A DNA stretch of 47,446 nucleotides from Myxococcales bacterium. Lineage in GTDB: Bacteria > Myxococcota_A > Polyangia > Polyangiales > Ga0077539. Where the stretch lies: contig JAUSAZ010000084.1 of the NCBI GenBank assembly GCA_030652255.1, forward strand, positions 1-47,446, in the 5' to 3' direction. The position numbers and the translations under genes were made by a program. Under the pieces are notes generated by a model. The model made no database searches and was not told the DNA's origin. It was given only the letters and a program-made list of their open reading frames with translations. The number at the start of each line of letters is the position of its first letter. Within the stretch, counting starts at the first letter, position 1. Of this stretch, positions 9,179-17,229 are shown piece after piece.

Positions 9179-10093
9179 ATGTCAGCGACGCCACGACCCC
9201 GCCCGCCCGCCACGATGACCCAGGTGATGCGACCGTCCTGCGAGGTGTACGGCGGGCCCGAGGTTCACACCTATCTCGGCCCGGGCATCAACAACTTCGG
9301 CAGCCCTTGCCTCATGAGCGCCGAGCTCTCCCTCTGGTGGTCCGACGGCACCGCCTGGGACGCAGAGGCCGATACCTCGAAGAAGTCCGCCACGGTGTTC
9401 GCCGCCAACGACGCCCTCCTGAAGCAGGGGGCCAGCGCCAAGGGGCGTCAGCACCACCTCCTGGTGGCGGTCGGCCAGTCGCTCGTGCCGCCCGCCCCCG
9501 TCGCGGTGTGGGGACACACCGGGATGCACCTCCCGGGCGAGTGGGTCGATCCTGTCAGCCAGGACAAGGGCGAGTCCACCGCGATCTTCGGGCCCCGTCA
9601 CGTCAAGGCCGACGTCGACGGCGTGACGAACGTGGCCACCCTCCGCTGGCTGGGCGGCGGGGCCGCGGGGCCGGGCAACCTCGCGGTGTGCTGCGACCCG
9701 GCCGACGTCCCCTTCACCTTCGCCCGGCAGACACCCAGCACGGTGTTCCTTGGCATGACGACGGCCGACACGCTCGGCTCCATGGTCGCATGGGTCATCA
9801 CCAACGTGGCCAACGGCATCCTCAAGACGTTGATCGAGCGGGTGGCGGCGCACATCTCGCGGCCGCTCGCGCGCTACCTCTCCCGCGCGGTCGGTCGGGC
9901 GGCGACCGGGGCCACGCGCCAGCTCCTCCGGCTGGCGCGGCGGGCGGGGGTCTCCGCCGTCGAGGCCACGGCGAGCGCCGCGATCGAGGCCGCGCTCGCT
10001 TCGATCTTCAACGTCGAAGAGGCCCGCTTCGACCACACCGCCATCGACGACGACCTCGCCGATGCCTGGGACGCGCTCATGGTGTCGCCGTGA
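9179..10093 (+). CDS. Unrecognised T6SS-island protein between two DUF2169 genes (candidate tip or effector)
   Basis: A 304-residue protein that I cannot assign. The N-terminal half (about 15-190) contains Gly/Asn/Trp-rich text (GPGINNFGSPCLMSAEL, LWWSDGTAWDAEAD, VAVWGHTGMHLPGEWVD, CCDPADVPFTF). Residues about 205-285 are a run of Ala/Ile/Val-rich amphipathic helices, including a moderately hydrophobic stretch around MVAWVITNVANGILKTLIE. The ATG at 9179 has a GGAGG site 7 bases upstream. Its stop overlaps the GTG of the next gene by 4 bases, so the two are translationally coupled. No PAAR or DUF4150 protein is visible elsewhere in the island, so this gene occupies the place where a tip protein or effector would be expected. 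That role is inference from position only. Confidence 0.8.
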   Translation: MSATPRPRPPATMTQVMRPSCEVYGGPEVHTYLGPGINNFGSPCLMSAELSLWWSDGTAWDAEADTSKKSATVFAANDALLKQGASAKGRQHHLLVAVGQSLVPPAPVAVWGHTGMHLPGEWVDPVSQDKGESTAIFGPRHVKADVDGVTNVATLRWLGGGAAGPGNLAVCCDPADVPFTFARQTPSTVFLGMTTADTLGSMVAWVITNVANGILKTLIERVAAHISRPLARYLSRAVGRAATGATRQLLRLARRAGVSAVEATASAAIEAALASIFNVEEARFDHTAIDDDLADAWDALMVSP

Positions 10094-11271
10094 GCGCGCC
10101 CTCGCTGCACACGGTCCACCGCGACGAGGTTGGCGCCCCCTGCGTCACCGTGGTCACCCGTCGCGTCTACGCGCTGCCTGCCTTCGACGGCGCCCTCGTC
10201 CACGGGGCACCCGCGCCGCTGGTGCCCGCCGACGCCGACGATCCCCTCTGCGCGGGCGGCGACCTCATGGCCCTCGCGCGCCCCGGCACCGACGTCATCG
10301 TGCGCGCCCACGCCCACAGCCTCAGCGGCCCGGTCGCTTCGATGGACGTCTCCGTCGCCGTCCACGACGTGGGCCCCTCGCTGCGCCCCCGGCTCTTCAA
10401 GCGACTGCGCGTGACGGGTGATCGCTCCGTCGTGCTCGACCCGCTCACCGGCGAGCCTGGCTTCACCGAGCCGACCCCCTTCGTGGAGATGCCGCTCACC
10501 TGGGAGCGCGCGTACGGCGGCTGCGATGAGGGCGCCATCGCCCGCCACGTGCCCGACGAGTTCGACGCCCTGCTCGGCACCGAAGGCCTCTATCGACACC
10601 CCCGCAACGAGGCCGGTTGTGGCTACACGGTCTCGGGCGACCTCGGCTCGCTCGCCGCGCTGCGCCTGCCCAACGTGGAAGACCCGGCCGACCTGCTCAC
10701 CCCCGCGCGCCTCGTGCTGCGCGACCCCGACCACTGGCCCCGCTCGCCCGTGGCCGCGGGCTTCGACGCCGTCCCCGCGCACTGGTGGCCCCGCTCGGCC
10801 TGGCTCGGGATGGGATCGGGCTCCAGCCTCCCGGCCGCGGACTTCCCGGAGGTGCGCGCCGGGCTCATCCCCGCAGAGCTGGTCGCCTGCGAGTCCCTCG
10901 CGCAGCTCGCCGAACGCCGCGACCGGCGGTGGTTCCACGCCGCCGCGCCGGGGCTCTGGGGGGAGACCCTCGCGGGCAACGAGACCGTCGTGCTCACGGG
11001 CCTGCACCCGCGCCGCCGCCAGGTGGTGGTGACGCTCCCCGACGAGCGCCCGCGGGTCACGCTGCGCCTCGGCGACCGCGCGTTCGCTGCCGAGGCCGCG
11101 CTTCGCTCGGTGGAGGTCGACGTCGAGGCCGGCACCGTCGCCCTCGTCTGGACCGCCTCCGCTCCGCTCCCTGGCGTGCTCGGCCGCCGCGACCTCGACG
11201 GCCTGACCCATGAGATCGACTGGCCCCAACCCTGGACCGACACCCCCTCGACCCGGAGACCGCTGCCATGA
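10090..11271 (+). CDS. DUF2169 domain protein (T6SS effector adaptor-like), copy 2
   Basis: A 393-residue DUF2169 protein. Family landmarks are PLTWERAYGG near residue 137, a YRHPRNEAGCGY block, LRLPNVEDPADLLTP, and a PVAAGFDAVPAHWWPR block that corresponds to the Pro/Gly-rich motif of copy 1. It has about 65 more residues than copy 1, including a beta-rich C-terminal part (LTGLHPRRRQVVVTLPDE, LVWTASAPLPG). The start is a GTG at 10090 that overlaps the previous TGA (GTGA), which fixes the frame and argues for coupling. The larger open frame that extends upstream is antisense or out of phase with the previous gene. Predicted adaptor for the neighbouring unrecognised protein, by family knowledge and position. 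Confidence 0.86.
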   Translation: MSAPSLHTVHRDEVGAPCVTVVTRRVYALPAFDGALVHGAPAPLVPADADDPLCAGGDLMALARPGTDVIVRAHAHSLSGPVASMDVSVAVHDVGPSLRPRLFKRLRVTGDRSVVLDPLTGEPGFTEPTPFVEMPLTWERAYGGCDEGAIARHVPDEFDALLGTEGLYRHPRNEAGCGYTVSGDLGSLAALRLPNVEDPADLLTPARLVLRDPDHWPRSPVAAGFDAVPAHWWPRSAWLGMGSGSSLPAADFPEVRAGLIPAELVACESLAQLAERRDRRWFHAAAPGLWGETLAGNETVVLTGLHPRRRQVVVTLPDERPRVTLRLGDRAFAAEAALRSVEVDVEAGTVALVWTASAPLPGVLGRRDLDGLTHEIDWPQPWTDTPSTRRPLP

Positions 11272-11717
11272 ACAACCACCCGACCGCCTCGCAGCTCGCC
11301 CACGCCCTCCAGCTCCGCCAGTCGTCGCGCGAGGTGCTCCCCTCGGGGCGCTCGGTGACGGTGCTCGCCGACGACCACGGCGAGCGCGTGGAGGTGCGCG
11401 CCCTCAACGGAACCCTCGAGCTCACCATCGAGCTCACCCCCACCGGCGCGAGGCTGCACCTCGACGCCGTCGACATCGCCCTCCGCGCGTCGGGCACGCT
11501 CTCCGCCGAGTGCGAGCGCTTCGAGCTGCGCGCCCGCGCCGAGGCCCGGGTGAGCGCGCCGGTCACCACGGTGGAGTCCACCGAAGGCGACCTCACCCTC
11601 ACCGCGCACGACGACGTCCGCGCCCGCGGCGAGCGCGTGCTGCTCAACTGCGACCGCGAGGACGAGGTGCCCGACTGGCTGCGCGACGCCGTCGACGCCC
11701 GCCTGCCGCCGCGTTAG
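11268..11717 (+). CDS. Small beta-rich protein closing the T6SS island
   Basis: A 149-residue protein of unknown family. It starts with ATGA overlapping the stop of the second DUF2169 gene. After a helical N terminus (HPTASQLAHALQLRQSS) it is a chain of short alternating strands (VTVLADDHGERVEVRAL, LELTIELTPTGARLHLDA, RARAEARVSAPVTTVEST, DLTLTAHDDVRARGERVLL) that resembles a small beta-helix or beta-solenoid, then an acidic C terminus. No signal peptide or membrane segment is present. Such repetitive strands recall the spike region of VgrG or small accessory spike proteins, but a chaperone or immunity role is equally possible. Its TAG shares bases with the stop of the convergent kinase gene (TTAG, 11714-11717). 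Confidence 0.8.
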   Translation: MNNHPTASQLAHALQLRQSSREVLPSGRSVTVLADDHGERVEVRALNGTLELTIELTPTGARLHLDAVDIALRASGTLSAECERFELRARAEARVSAPVTTVESTEGDLTLTAHDDVRARGERVLLNCDREDEVPDWLRDAVDARLPPR

Positions 11718-13216
11718 TGCGAGCGCCCGGTGGCCGGGAGGCTCAGGGTCACCCGGGTGCCGCGGCCCTCGGCGCTCTCCAGGTCGATGGCGCCGCCGTG
11801 GCGCTCGACGATCTGCCGCACGATGGAGAGCCCCAGGCCCGTGCCCGCCTCCTTCGTCGTGAAGAAGGGCTCGAAGACCCTCTCCAGGGTGCCGCTAGGA
11901 ATACCCCGCCCGGTATCCGAGATGACCACCGTGGCGTCGGGCTCGTCGGCGCTGCGGTGGCACGACACGGTCACCACGCCCCCCTGCGGCGTCGCCTCCA
12001 GCGCGTTCACCAGCAGGTTGTGGAACACCTGCTTCAGGCGCTCCCGGTCGCCCACCGCGCGCGACACGGCGATGCGCCGCACCAGGGTCACCCCCGCCGC
12101 CGCGGCCGCCGGCTCCTGGAAGGACGCCACCTCGTCGAGCAGGCCCGCGAGGTCGATGGGCTCGCGCGCCATCGGTCGCGGCCGCGCAAGCTCCAGGAAG
12201 TCCGACAGCAGGCGCTCCAGGCGCTTCAACTCGGCCTCGACGATGCGCGCCCGGCCCAGCAGCGGGTCGCGCTCCTCCGTGGTGACCTTCGCGATCCCGC
12301 GGCCCAGCAGGTGGAGCTGCAGCAGCGCCGCGTTGAGGGGGTTGCGCACCTCGTGGGCGAGGCCCGCGGCCAGCGTGCCCATGTGCGCGAGCGCCTCGGC
12401 CTCGGCGGCGCGGCGCTCGAGCGCGCGGCGGTCGGTGACGTCCGTCCCGACGGCGTAGGCTGCGATCTCGTCGCTGGCCGTCGGCCGCTCGGCGCTGGCC
12501 ACCACCACGTGCCAGCGCACCGTGCGCGAGCGCCCGTCCTTGATGAGCAGCGGCGCCTCGAACTCCCCCGGCGGCGCGCCCGCCAGCGTGGCCCGCACGT
12601 GGTTCTGCACCCGCTCGCGCGAGTCGGCGGGGATGAGCAGGTCGAGGGCCGGGCGCCCGAGGGCCTCCTCCGGCGTGAGCCCCGTGAGCTCGGCGGCGCG
12701 GCGGTTGAAGAGGTGCATGATCCCGCGGGTGTCGATGCCGAGCACCAGCACCTTGGACGACTCGACCACGTCGCGGTAGCGCCGCTCGGAGGCCGCGAGC
12801 TGCTGCGCCAGGGCCTCGCGCTCGCGCCGCAGCGTGCCCTGCCGCAGGGCGGCCTCCACGGTGGCCACGAGCTCGTCGACCTTGAAGGGCTTCACCACGT
12901 ACTGGAAGGCCCCGCCGCGCACGGCCGCGACGGCGGAGTCGAGCGTGGCGTGGCCGGTGATGAGCACCACCTCGCCGAGGGGCGACGCGTCGCGCAGCGC
13001 AGGGAGCAGGTCGGCGCCGCTGGCGTCGGGGAGGTTGACGTCGACCATGGCGAGGTCGAAGCCCTCCGCGCGGGCCAGGGCGAGGCCCTCCCGGGCGCTC
13101 GGGGTGAAGCGCACCGCGAAGCCTCGGGGCTCGAAGATGTCCTGGAGGTTCTCCGCGAGGTCGCGGTTGTCGTCGACGATGAGGAGCTGCGGGCGGCGGT
13201 CGGGCGGCGGGGTCAC
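11714..13216 (-). CDS. Receiver-PAS-histidine kinase hybrid
   Basis: A 500-residue soluble signalling protein. The N-terminal receiver domain (about 10-125) has the acidic pair at 15-16, the phosphoacceptor Asp59 (MVDVNLPD) and the conserved Lys109 (VVKPF). A PAS domain follows (about 142-262). The HisKA H-box lies around His288 (AGLAHEVRNPLNA), and the ATPase domain has the N box (NLLVNALEA), G1 (DTGRGIP), F (FEPFFTTK) and G2 (GTGLGLSIV) motifs. There is no DNA-binding domain. The start is a GTG at 13216 that overlaps the TGA of the upstream kinase gene (GTGA), so the pair is probably coupled. The order suggests that the upstream kinase phosphorylates this receiver to control the kinase part. 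Confidence 0.92.
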   Translation of the reverse strand: MTPPPDRRPQLLIVDDNRDLAENLQDIFEPRGFAVRFTPSAREGLALARAEGFDLAMVDVNLPDASGADLLPALRDASPLGEVVLITGHATLDSAVAAVRGGAFQYVVKPFKVDELVATVEAALRQGTLRREREALAQQLAASERRYRDVVESSKVLVLGIDTRGIMHLFNRRAAELTGLTPEEALGRPALDLLIPADSRERVQNHVRATLAGAPPGEFEAPLLIKDGRSRTVRWHVVVASAERPTASDEIAAYAVGTDVTDRRALERRAAEAEALAHMGTLAAGLAHEVRNPLNAALLQLHLLGRGIAKVTTEERDPLLGRARIVEAELKRLERLLSDFLELARPRPMAREPIDLAGLLDEVASFQEPAAAAAGVTLVRRIAVSRAVGDRERLKQVFHNLLVNALEATPQGGVVTVSCHRSADEPDATVVISDTGRGIPSGTLERVFEPFFTTKEAGTGLGLSIVRQIVERHGGAIDLESAEGRGTRVTLSLPATGRSH

Positions 13217-13941
13217 GGGGCGCCGGGGCCTTCGCCGCCGTGGCGCGGGAGCGTGAGCGTGAAGCGCGCGCCGCCGCCCTCGGAGGGGTCGACGGACTCC
13301 GCGCGGAGCTCGCCGCGGTGGTCCCGGGCGATCTGCCGGGAGAGCGCGAGCCCGAGCCCGGTGCCCTGCGGGCGCGTCGTCACGAAGGGCTCGAAGAGCC
13401 GGGGGAGCAGCTCGGGGGAGATCCCAGGGCCGTGGTCACGCACCGAGACATGGGCGTCGCGCTCGTCGGTGTCCAGGGCGACGGCGATGCCGGGCGACTC
13501 GTCGCGGCCGTCGAGGCTCTGCACCGCGTTGGCCACGAGGTTGATCACCACCTGCCGCACGCGCCGCGCGTCCCCGGGGACCACCAGGGCTTCGTCGGGG
13601 AGGCGCAGGGCGATGGCGAGCCGCGGCGGCCGCGGGACCCACGCGACGGCCTCGCGGACGACCCGCGCGAGGTCGAAGCTGGCCGTGGGGGAGGGCGGCG
13701 CGTGGCGCCCGCGCACGGTGTCGAGGAGGTCGTTGACGATGGCGCCCGCGAGGCGGAGCTGCTCGGTGATGCGCCGCAGCTGCCGGGCCGCGCGCGGGTC
13801 GTCGCCCACCTGCTCCTGAAGCAGGAACACCGAGGTCTCGATGACCGCGAGGGGGTTGCGCAGCTCGTGGGCGACGCCCGCGGCGAGCTGGCCGACGTGG
13901 AGGAGGGCATCGGCGCGGAGTGCGGGGTCGGGTTCGTCCAC
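13213..13941 (-). CDS. Soluble histidine kinase without sensor domain
   Basis: A 242-residue minimal kinase. The H-box is at residue 25 (VGQLAAGVAHELRNPLAV), only 24 residues from the proposed start, and it is followed by a dimerisation helix and a complete ATPase domain (NLVANAVQS, DHGPGIS, FEPFVTTRPQGTGLGLAL). No membrane segment, PAS or GAF domain precedes it, so it must receive input from a partner protein. The GTG at 13941 is the best start I can find. The upstream in-frame extension becomes Cys/His/Gly-rich and would run under gluQ, and no clear ribosome site is seen. It is divergent from gluQ and overlaps the downstream receiver-PAS-kinase gene by 4 bases. Confidence 0.85.
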   Translation of the reverse strand: MDEPDPALRADALLHVGQLAAGVAHELRNPLAVIETSVFLLQEQVGDDPRAARQLRRITEQLRLAGAIVNDLLDTVRGRHAPPSPTASFDLARVVREAVAWVPRPPRLAIALRLPDEALVVPGDARRVRQVVINLVANAVQSLDGRDESPGIAVALDTDERDAHVSVRDHGPGISPELLPRLFEPFVTTRPQGTGLGLALSRQIARDHRGELRAESVDPSEGGGARFTLTLPRHGGEGPGAP

Positions 13942-14022
13942 GGGGGGAATGAGTACCGCGTCGCGCGGCGGCGGGCATAACCCCCCGCGCGATGCGATAC
14001 ACCCCCGCAGGTGGCTGCCGTC

Positions 14023-14997
14023 ATGGATGCACCCCCCCGCGGACGCTTCGCCCCGACGCCCTCCGGCGCCCTGCACGTCGGCAGCGCGCGCACCGCCGTC
14101 GCCTCGGCGCTCGCCGCGTGGTCCGTCGGCGGGCGCTTCCTGCTCCGCGTCGAGGACCTCGACGCCGCCCGCGCGGCCCCCGGCGCCACCGCCGCCATGC
14201 TCGCCGACCTCCGCTGGCTCGGGCTCGACTGGGACGAGGGCCCCGACGTCGGCGGCCCCGCCGGCCCCTACGCCCAGCGCGACCGCGCGCCCCTCTACCG
14301 GGCCACCCTCGCGTGGCTGCGCGAGCACGGCCTGGCGTACCCCTGCGCGTGCAGCCGCCGCGACCTCGAGCAGGCCGCCCAGGCCCCGCACGGCGCCGAG
14401 CCCGTCTACCCGGGCACCTGCCGCGACCTCGATCCCGACGCGGTGACCGCCCGCGCCCGCGCCCTGGGCCGCGGCGTCTCGTGGCGCTTCCGCACCGACC
14501 CCGACGCGCCCCCGGTGCTCGTCACCGACCGCGTGAGCGCGCCCTTCACCCAGCAGGTGCACCGCGACGTCGGGGACTTCGTCGTGATGCGCGCCGACGG
14601 GGTCGCGGCCTACCAGCTCGCCGTGGTGGTCGACGACCTCGCGATGGGCGTCACCGAGGTGGTGCGCGGCGACGACCTGCTCGCCAGCACCCCCCGCCAG
14701 GTGGCGCTCTACGAGGCCCTCGGCGGGCGCGTCCCGCGCTGGGCGCACCTCCCGCTGGTGCTGGGCGGTGACGGCGAGCGCCTCGCCAAGCGCAGCGGGT
14801 CGATGGGCATCGCGGCGCTGCGCGAGCGGGGCGTCCCGGCGGCGTGGCTGCGGGGGTGGCTGCTGGAGAGCCTCGGGGCGCGCGATCAGGGCACGCTGCG
14901 GGCCTCGGCCGGGGGCTTCGACGTGGGCGCGGTCGACCCGTCGCCGGTCGTCTGGCGCGCGCCCGCCGCGGGGGCGGCGTCGTCGTCGTCGTCGTAG
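14023..14997 (+). CDS. gluQ: Glutamyl-Q tRNA(Asp) synthetase
   Basis: A 324-residue paralogue of the catalytic half of glutamyl-tRNA synthetase. In E. coli it attaches glutamate to the queuosine at position 34 of tRNA(Asp). The HIGH-like motif is FAPTPSGALHVGS (9-21), the KMSKS-like motif is LAKRSGS (254-260), and the zinc site Cys108-x-Cys110, Tyr129, Cys133 keeps the spacing typical of GluQ. No anticodon-binding domain follows, which separates it from GltX. ATG 14023 is chosen over a GTG at 14011 because the conserved domain begins a few residues later. The last 112 bases overlap the end of the convergent NADH dehydrogenase gene, and the protein ends in a poly-Ser run encoded by a GTC repeat. 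Confidence 0.93.
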   Translation: MDAPPRGRFAPTPSGALHVGSARTAVASALAAWSVGGRFLLRVEDLDAARAAPGATAAMLADLRWLGLDWDEGPDVGGPAGPYAQRDRAPLYRATLAWLREHGLAYPCACSRRDLEQAAQAPHGAEPVYPGTCRDLDPDAVTARARALGRGVSWRFRTDPDAPPVLVTDRVSAPFTQQVHRDVGDFVVMRADGVAAYQLAVVVDDLAMGVTEVVRGDDLLASTPRQVALYEALGGRVPRWAHLPLVLGGDGERLAKRSGSMGIAALRERGVPAAWLRGWLLESLGARDQGTLRASAGGFDVGAVDPSPVVWRAPAAGAASSSSS

Positions 14998-16250
14998 GCG
15001 AGCAGGGTGGCCGGAACCTTCCGGGTGATGAGCCGCGAGCCGCGGTTGAAGGTCACGTACGACCACGCCCAGGAGAAGATCACCGCGAGGCGGTTGCGGA
15101 AGCCCACCAGCGCCATGACGTGCACGAAGAGCCACATCAGCCACGCGAAGAAGCCCGTGAACTGCGCCTTGCCGATGACCGCCACGGCGTCGTTGCGGCC
15201 GATGGTCGCCATCGACCCGAGGTCGCTGTAGTGGAAGGGCTCGAGCTCCTGGCCGCGGATGGAGCGCATCACGTTGAGCGCCGTCTGCTCGCCGCCCTGC
15301 AGCGCCGCCTGCGCCACGCCGGGCACCGGGGCGCCGTCCTGCTCGATGGTCGCGAGGTCGCCCAGCACGAAGATGTCCGGGCGCCCGGGCACCCGCAGCG
15401 CCGGGTCGACCTTCACCCGGCCCGCGCGGTCGAGCGGCACCCCGAGGCTCCTGGCCAGCGGCGAGGCCGCCACGCCCGCGGCCCACACCACGGTGCGCGC
15501 ATCCACGAGCTCGTCGCCCATCATCACGGCGTCGTCGTCGATGCGGGTCACCCGGGTGTTGAGCCGCACCTCCACCCCGCGCTCGTGCAGGGCCTTCAGG
15601 GCCTGGGCGGAGAGGTCCTTCGGGTAGGTGGGGAGCACCCGGTCGAGGCCCTCGACCAGCATCACCCGCGCGTCGGCCGGGTTGATCAAGCGGAAGTCCT
15701 CGCGCAGGGCCTCCCTGGCCACCTCGGACATCGCCCCGGCGAGCTCGACCCCGGTGGGCCCGGCGCCGATGACCACGAAGGTGAGCCACGCCCGCCGGCG
15801 CTCCGGGTCGTGCTCGCGCTCCGCCGCCTCGAAGGCCAGCAGGAAGCGCTGCCGGATCTCCACCGCGTCCTCCAGGCTCTTGAGCCCCGGGGCGCGGGCG
15901 GCCCACTCGTCGTGCCCGAAGTACGCGTGCGTCGCCCCGGTGGCCACGATGAGGTGGTCGTAGGCGATGGACCCTTCGGTGAGGTGCACCGTCTTCGCCT
16001 CGGGGTCGATGTGCGTGGCCTCGGCGAGCAGCACCGTGACGTTCTCCTGCTCGCGCAGCAGGTGCCGGATGGGCGCGGAGATGTCGCTCGGGTTGAGCCC
16101 CGCGGTGGCCACCTGGTAGAGCAGCGGCTGGAAGAGGTGGTGGTTCTGCCGGTCGAGGAGGGTCACCCGCACCGGCGACGAGGCCAGGGCGCGCGCGGCG
16201 GAGAGCCCGCCGAAGCCGCCGCCGATGATCACAACATGGGGGTCGCTCAT
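14886..16250 (-). CDS. ndh: Type II NADH:quinone oxidoreductase (NDH-2)
   Basis: A 454-residue single-subunit flavoprotein that passes electrons from NADH to quinone without pumping protons. The first dinucleotide-binding motif is GGGFGG (10-15) after VVII. The second is VVIGAGPTGVELAGA near 159-173. The FAD/quinone site segment DIFVLGDLA is followed by VAQAALQGG, and a C-terminal hydrophobic pair (FTGFFAWLMWLFVHVMALVGF, then a Trp-rich helix) attaches it to the membrane. The tail after about residue 410 is Asp-, Pro- and Ala-rich and overlaps gluQ. The start MSDPHVV at 16250 sits 4 residues before the first FAD strand; the longer in-frame extension adds nothing recognisable. It shares a 101-base divergent upstream region with the gene at 16352. 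Confidence 0.93.
   Translation of the reverse strand: MSDPHVVIIGGGFGGLSAARALASSPVRVTLLDRQNHHLFQPLLYQVATAGLNPSDISAPIRHLLREQENVTVLLAEATHIDPEAKTVHLTEGSIAYDHLIVATGATHAYFGHDEWAARAPGLKSLEDAVEIRQRFLLAFEAAEREHDPERRRAWLTFVVIGAGPTGVELAGAMSEVAREALREDFRLINPADARVMLVEGLDRVLPTYPKDLSAQALKALHERGVEVRLNTRVTRIDDDAVMMGDELVDARTVVWAAGVAASPLARSLGVPLDRAGRVKVDPALRVPGRPDIFVLGDLATIEQDGAPVPGVAQAALQGGEQTALNVMRSIRGQELEPFHYSDLGSMATIGRNDAVAVIGKAQFTGFFAWLMWLFVHVMALVGFRNRLAVIFSWAWSYVTFNRGSRLITRKVPATLLAYDDDDDAAPAAGARQTTGDGSTAPTSKPPAEARSVP
14979..14995. repeat. GTC trinucleotide run read in both strands
   Basis: Five GTC units plus GT lie inside the convergent overlap of gluQ and the NADH dehydrogenase gene. On the plus strand they encode the Ser run that ends GluQ, and on the minus strand the Asp run in the C-terminal tail of the dehydrogenase. 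A slippage-prone tract of this kind changes both tails at once. No functional role is evident. Confidence 0.9.
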
Positions 16251-16351
16251 CTGATTTGACGCAGAGCGTAGAGACCCGACACCCCGGTGGGAAGTGCCCC
16301 ACGCGCTCGCCATGGAACATCCCCCGCCGCCGGGGTTACGCTCCCCCGACG

Positions 16352-17179
16352 ATGGCCCAACCGCCCGAGCTGTGCCCGATCTACCGCGACGCGCTGCGCA
16401 TCTGCCGGCCCTTCATCGTCGCGCCGCAGGTGCACTGGGAGCACCTCGACCTCGCGCCCTTCGGCATCAAGGTGCCGAAGTCCCTGCGCATCGACCCCAC
16501 GGTGCTGGCCTCGCAGCGCTTCCTCACCTGGATCGAGCGCCTCGACGCGCAGACCTTCGGCCCGCAGGCGATGGCCATGGAGCGCTGGGTCTTCTACGAC
16601 TGCGCCGAGTGGCCGAGCGCCCTCTTCGGCCTCGCGGCGCGCCCGAGGGACATCTCCCCGATGCTCCGGGAGCGCTTCGAGGTCGCGCCGCAGGAGAAGG
16701 TCTGGGTGCCGCTCTCGCTGCATGTGGCGATCCCCACCGTCGCCCCGGGGGAGTTCTTCGAGCACAACGTCGGGTCGCTCGGGCAGGAGGCCGGGCTCAA
16801 GGGCCTCGGCACCTTCACCAAGGCCCTCGGGTGCCGGGTGCTCCGCGCCAGGACCCTCGTCGGCGCCGCCCAGTGGAACGGCCGCGCCCTCACCATGCAC
16901 CGCCGGTTTGGTCCGTTGGAGCTCTTGACCGCGTTCACCCCGGCGCACTCGTACCCCCGCACGCTGACCTACCGGCACGGCACCGACGCCGCCCTCCTGG
17001 GCCGGGTGCTCGAGGACAAGGCCGCCCCGTCCGTGGAGTCCACGCAGCTCGTGAAGGTCGACGAGCGCGGCCTCATCGGGCTGCAGCGCCGCATCGAGCG
17101 CGGCGACCGCTGCACCCTCGCGGGCCCGCTGGTCGAGCGGGCCCGGGGGCTCTACGCACCCATCCGCGTCGCCACCTGA
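16352..17179 (+). CDS. Conserved-looking protein of unknown function
   Basis: A 275-residue soluble protein without signal peptide or membrane segment. It is rich in aromatic residues and reads as a compact globular domain: CPIYRDALRICRPFIV, WEHLDLAPFGIKVPKSL, RWVFYDCAEWPSALFGL, KVWVPLSLHVAIPTVAPGEF, GRALTMHRRFGPLELL. The run of short strands and one Cys-rich spot (DCAEWP) gives no family that I recognise. The first in-frame ATG at 16352 is used; alternative frames upstream are short and unconvincing. Divergent from ndh and upstream of the Ser/Thr kinase with a 69-base gap, so it could share regulation with either neighbour. Confidence 0.8.
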   Translation: MAQPPELCPIYRDALRICRPFIVAPQVHWEHLDLAPFGIKVPKSLRIDPTVLASQRFLTWIERLDAQTFGPQAMAMERWVFYDCAEWPSALFGLAARPRDISPMLRERFEVAPQEKVWVPLSLHVAIPTVAPGEFFEHNVGSLGQEAGLKGLGTFTKALGCRVLRARTLVGAAQWNGRALTMHRRFGPLELLTAFTPAHSYPRTLTYRHGTDAALLGRVLEDKAAPSVESTQLVKVDERGLIGLQRRIERGDRCTLAGPLVERARGLYAPIRVAT

Positions 17180-17229
17180 TCTGAATCCCGTTTCGTCGTT
17201 GCCTTCCGGCGCCGCGGGCCGTTGTGGTA

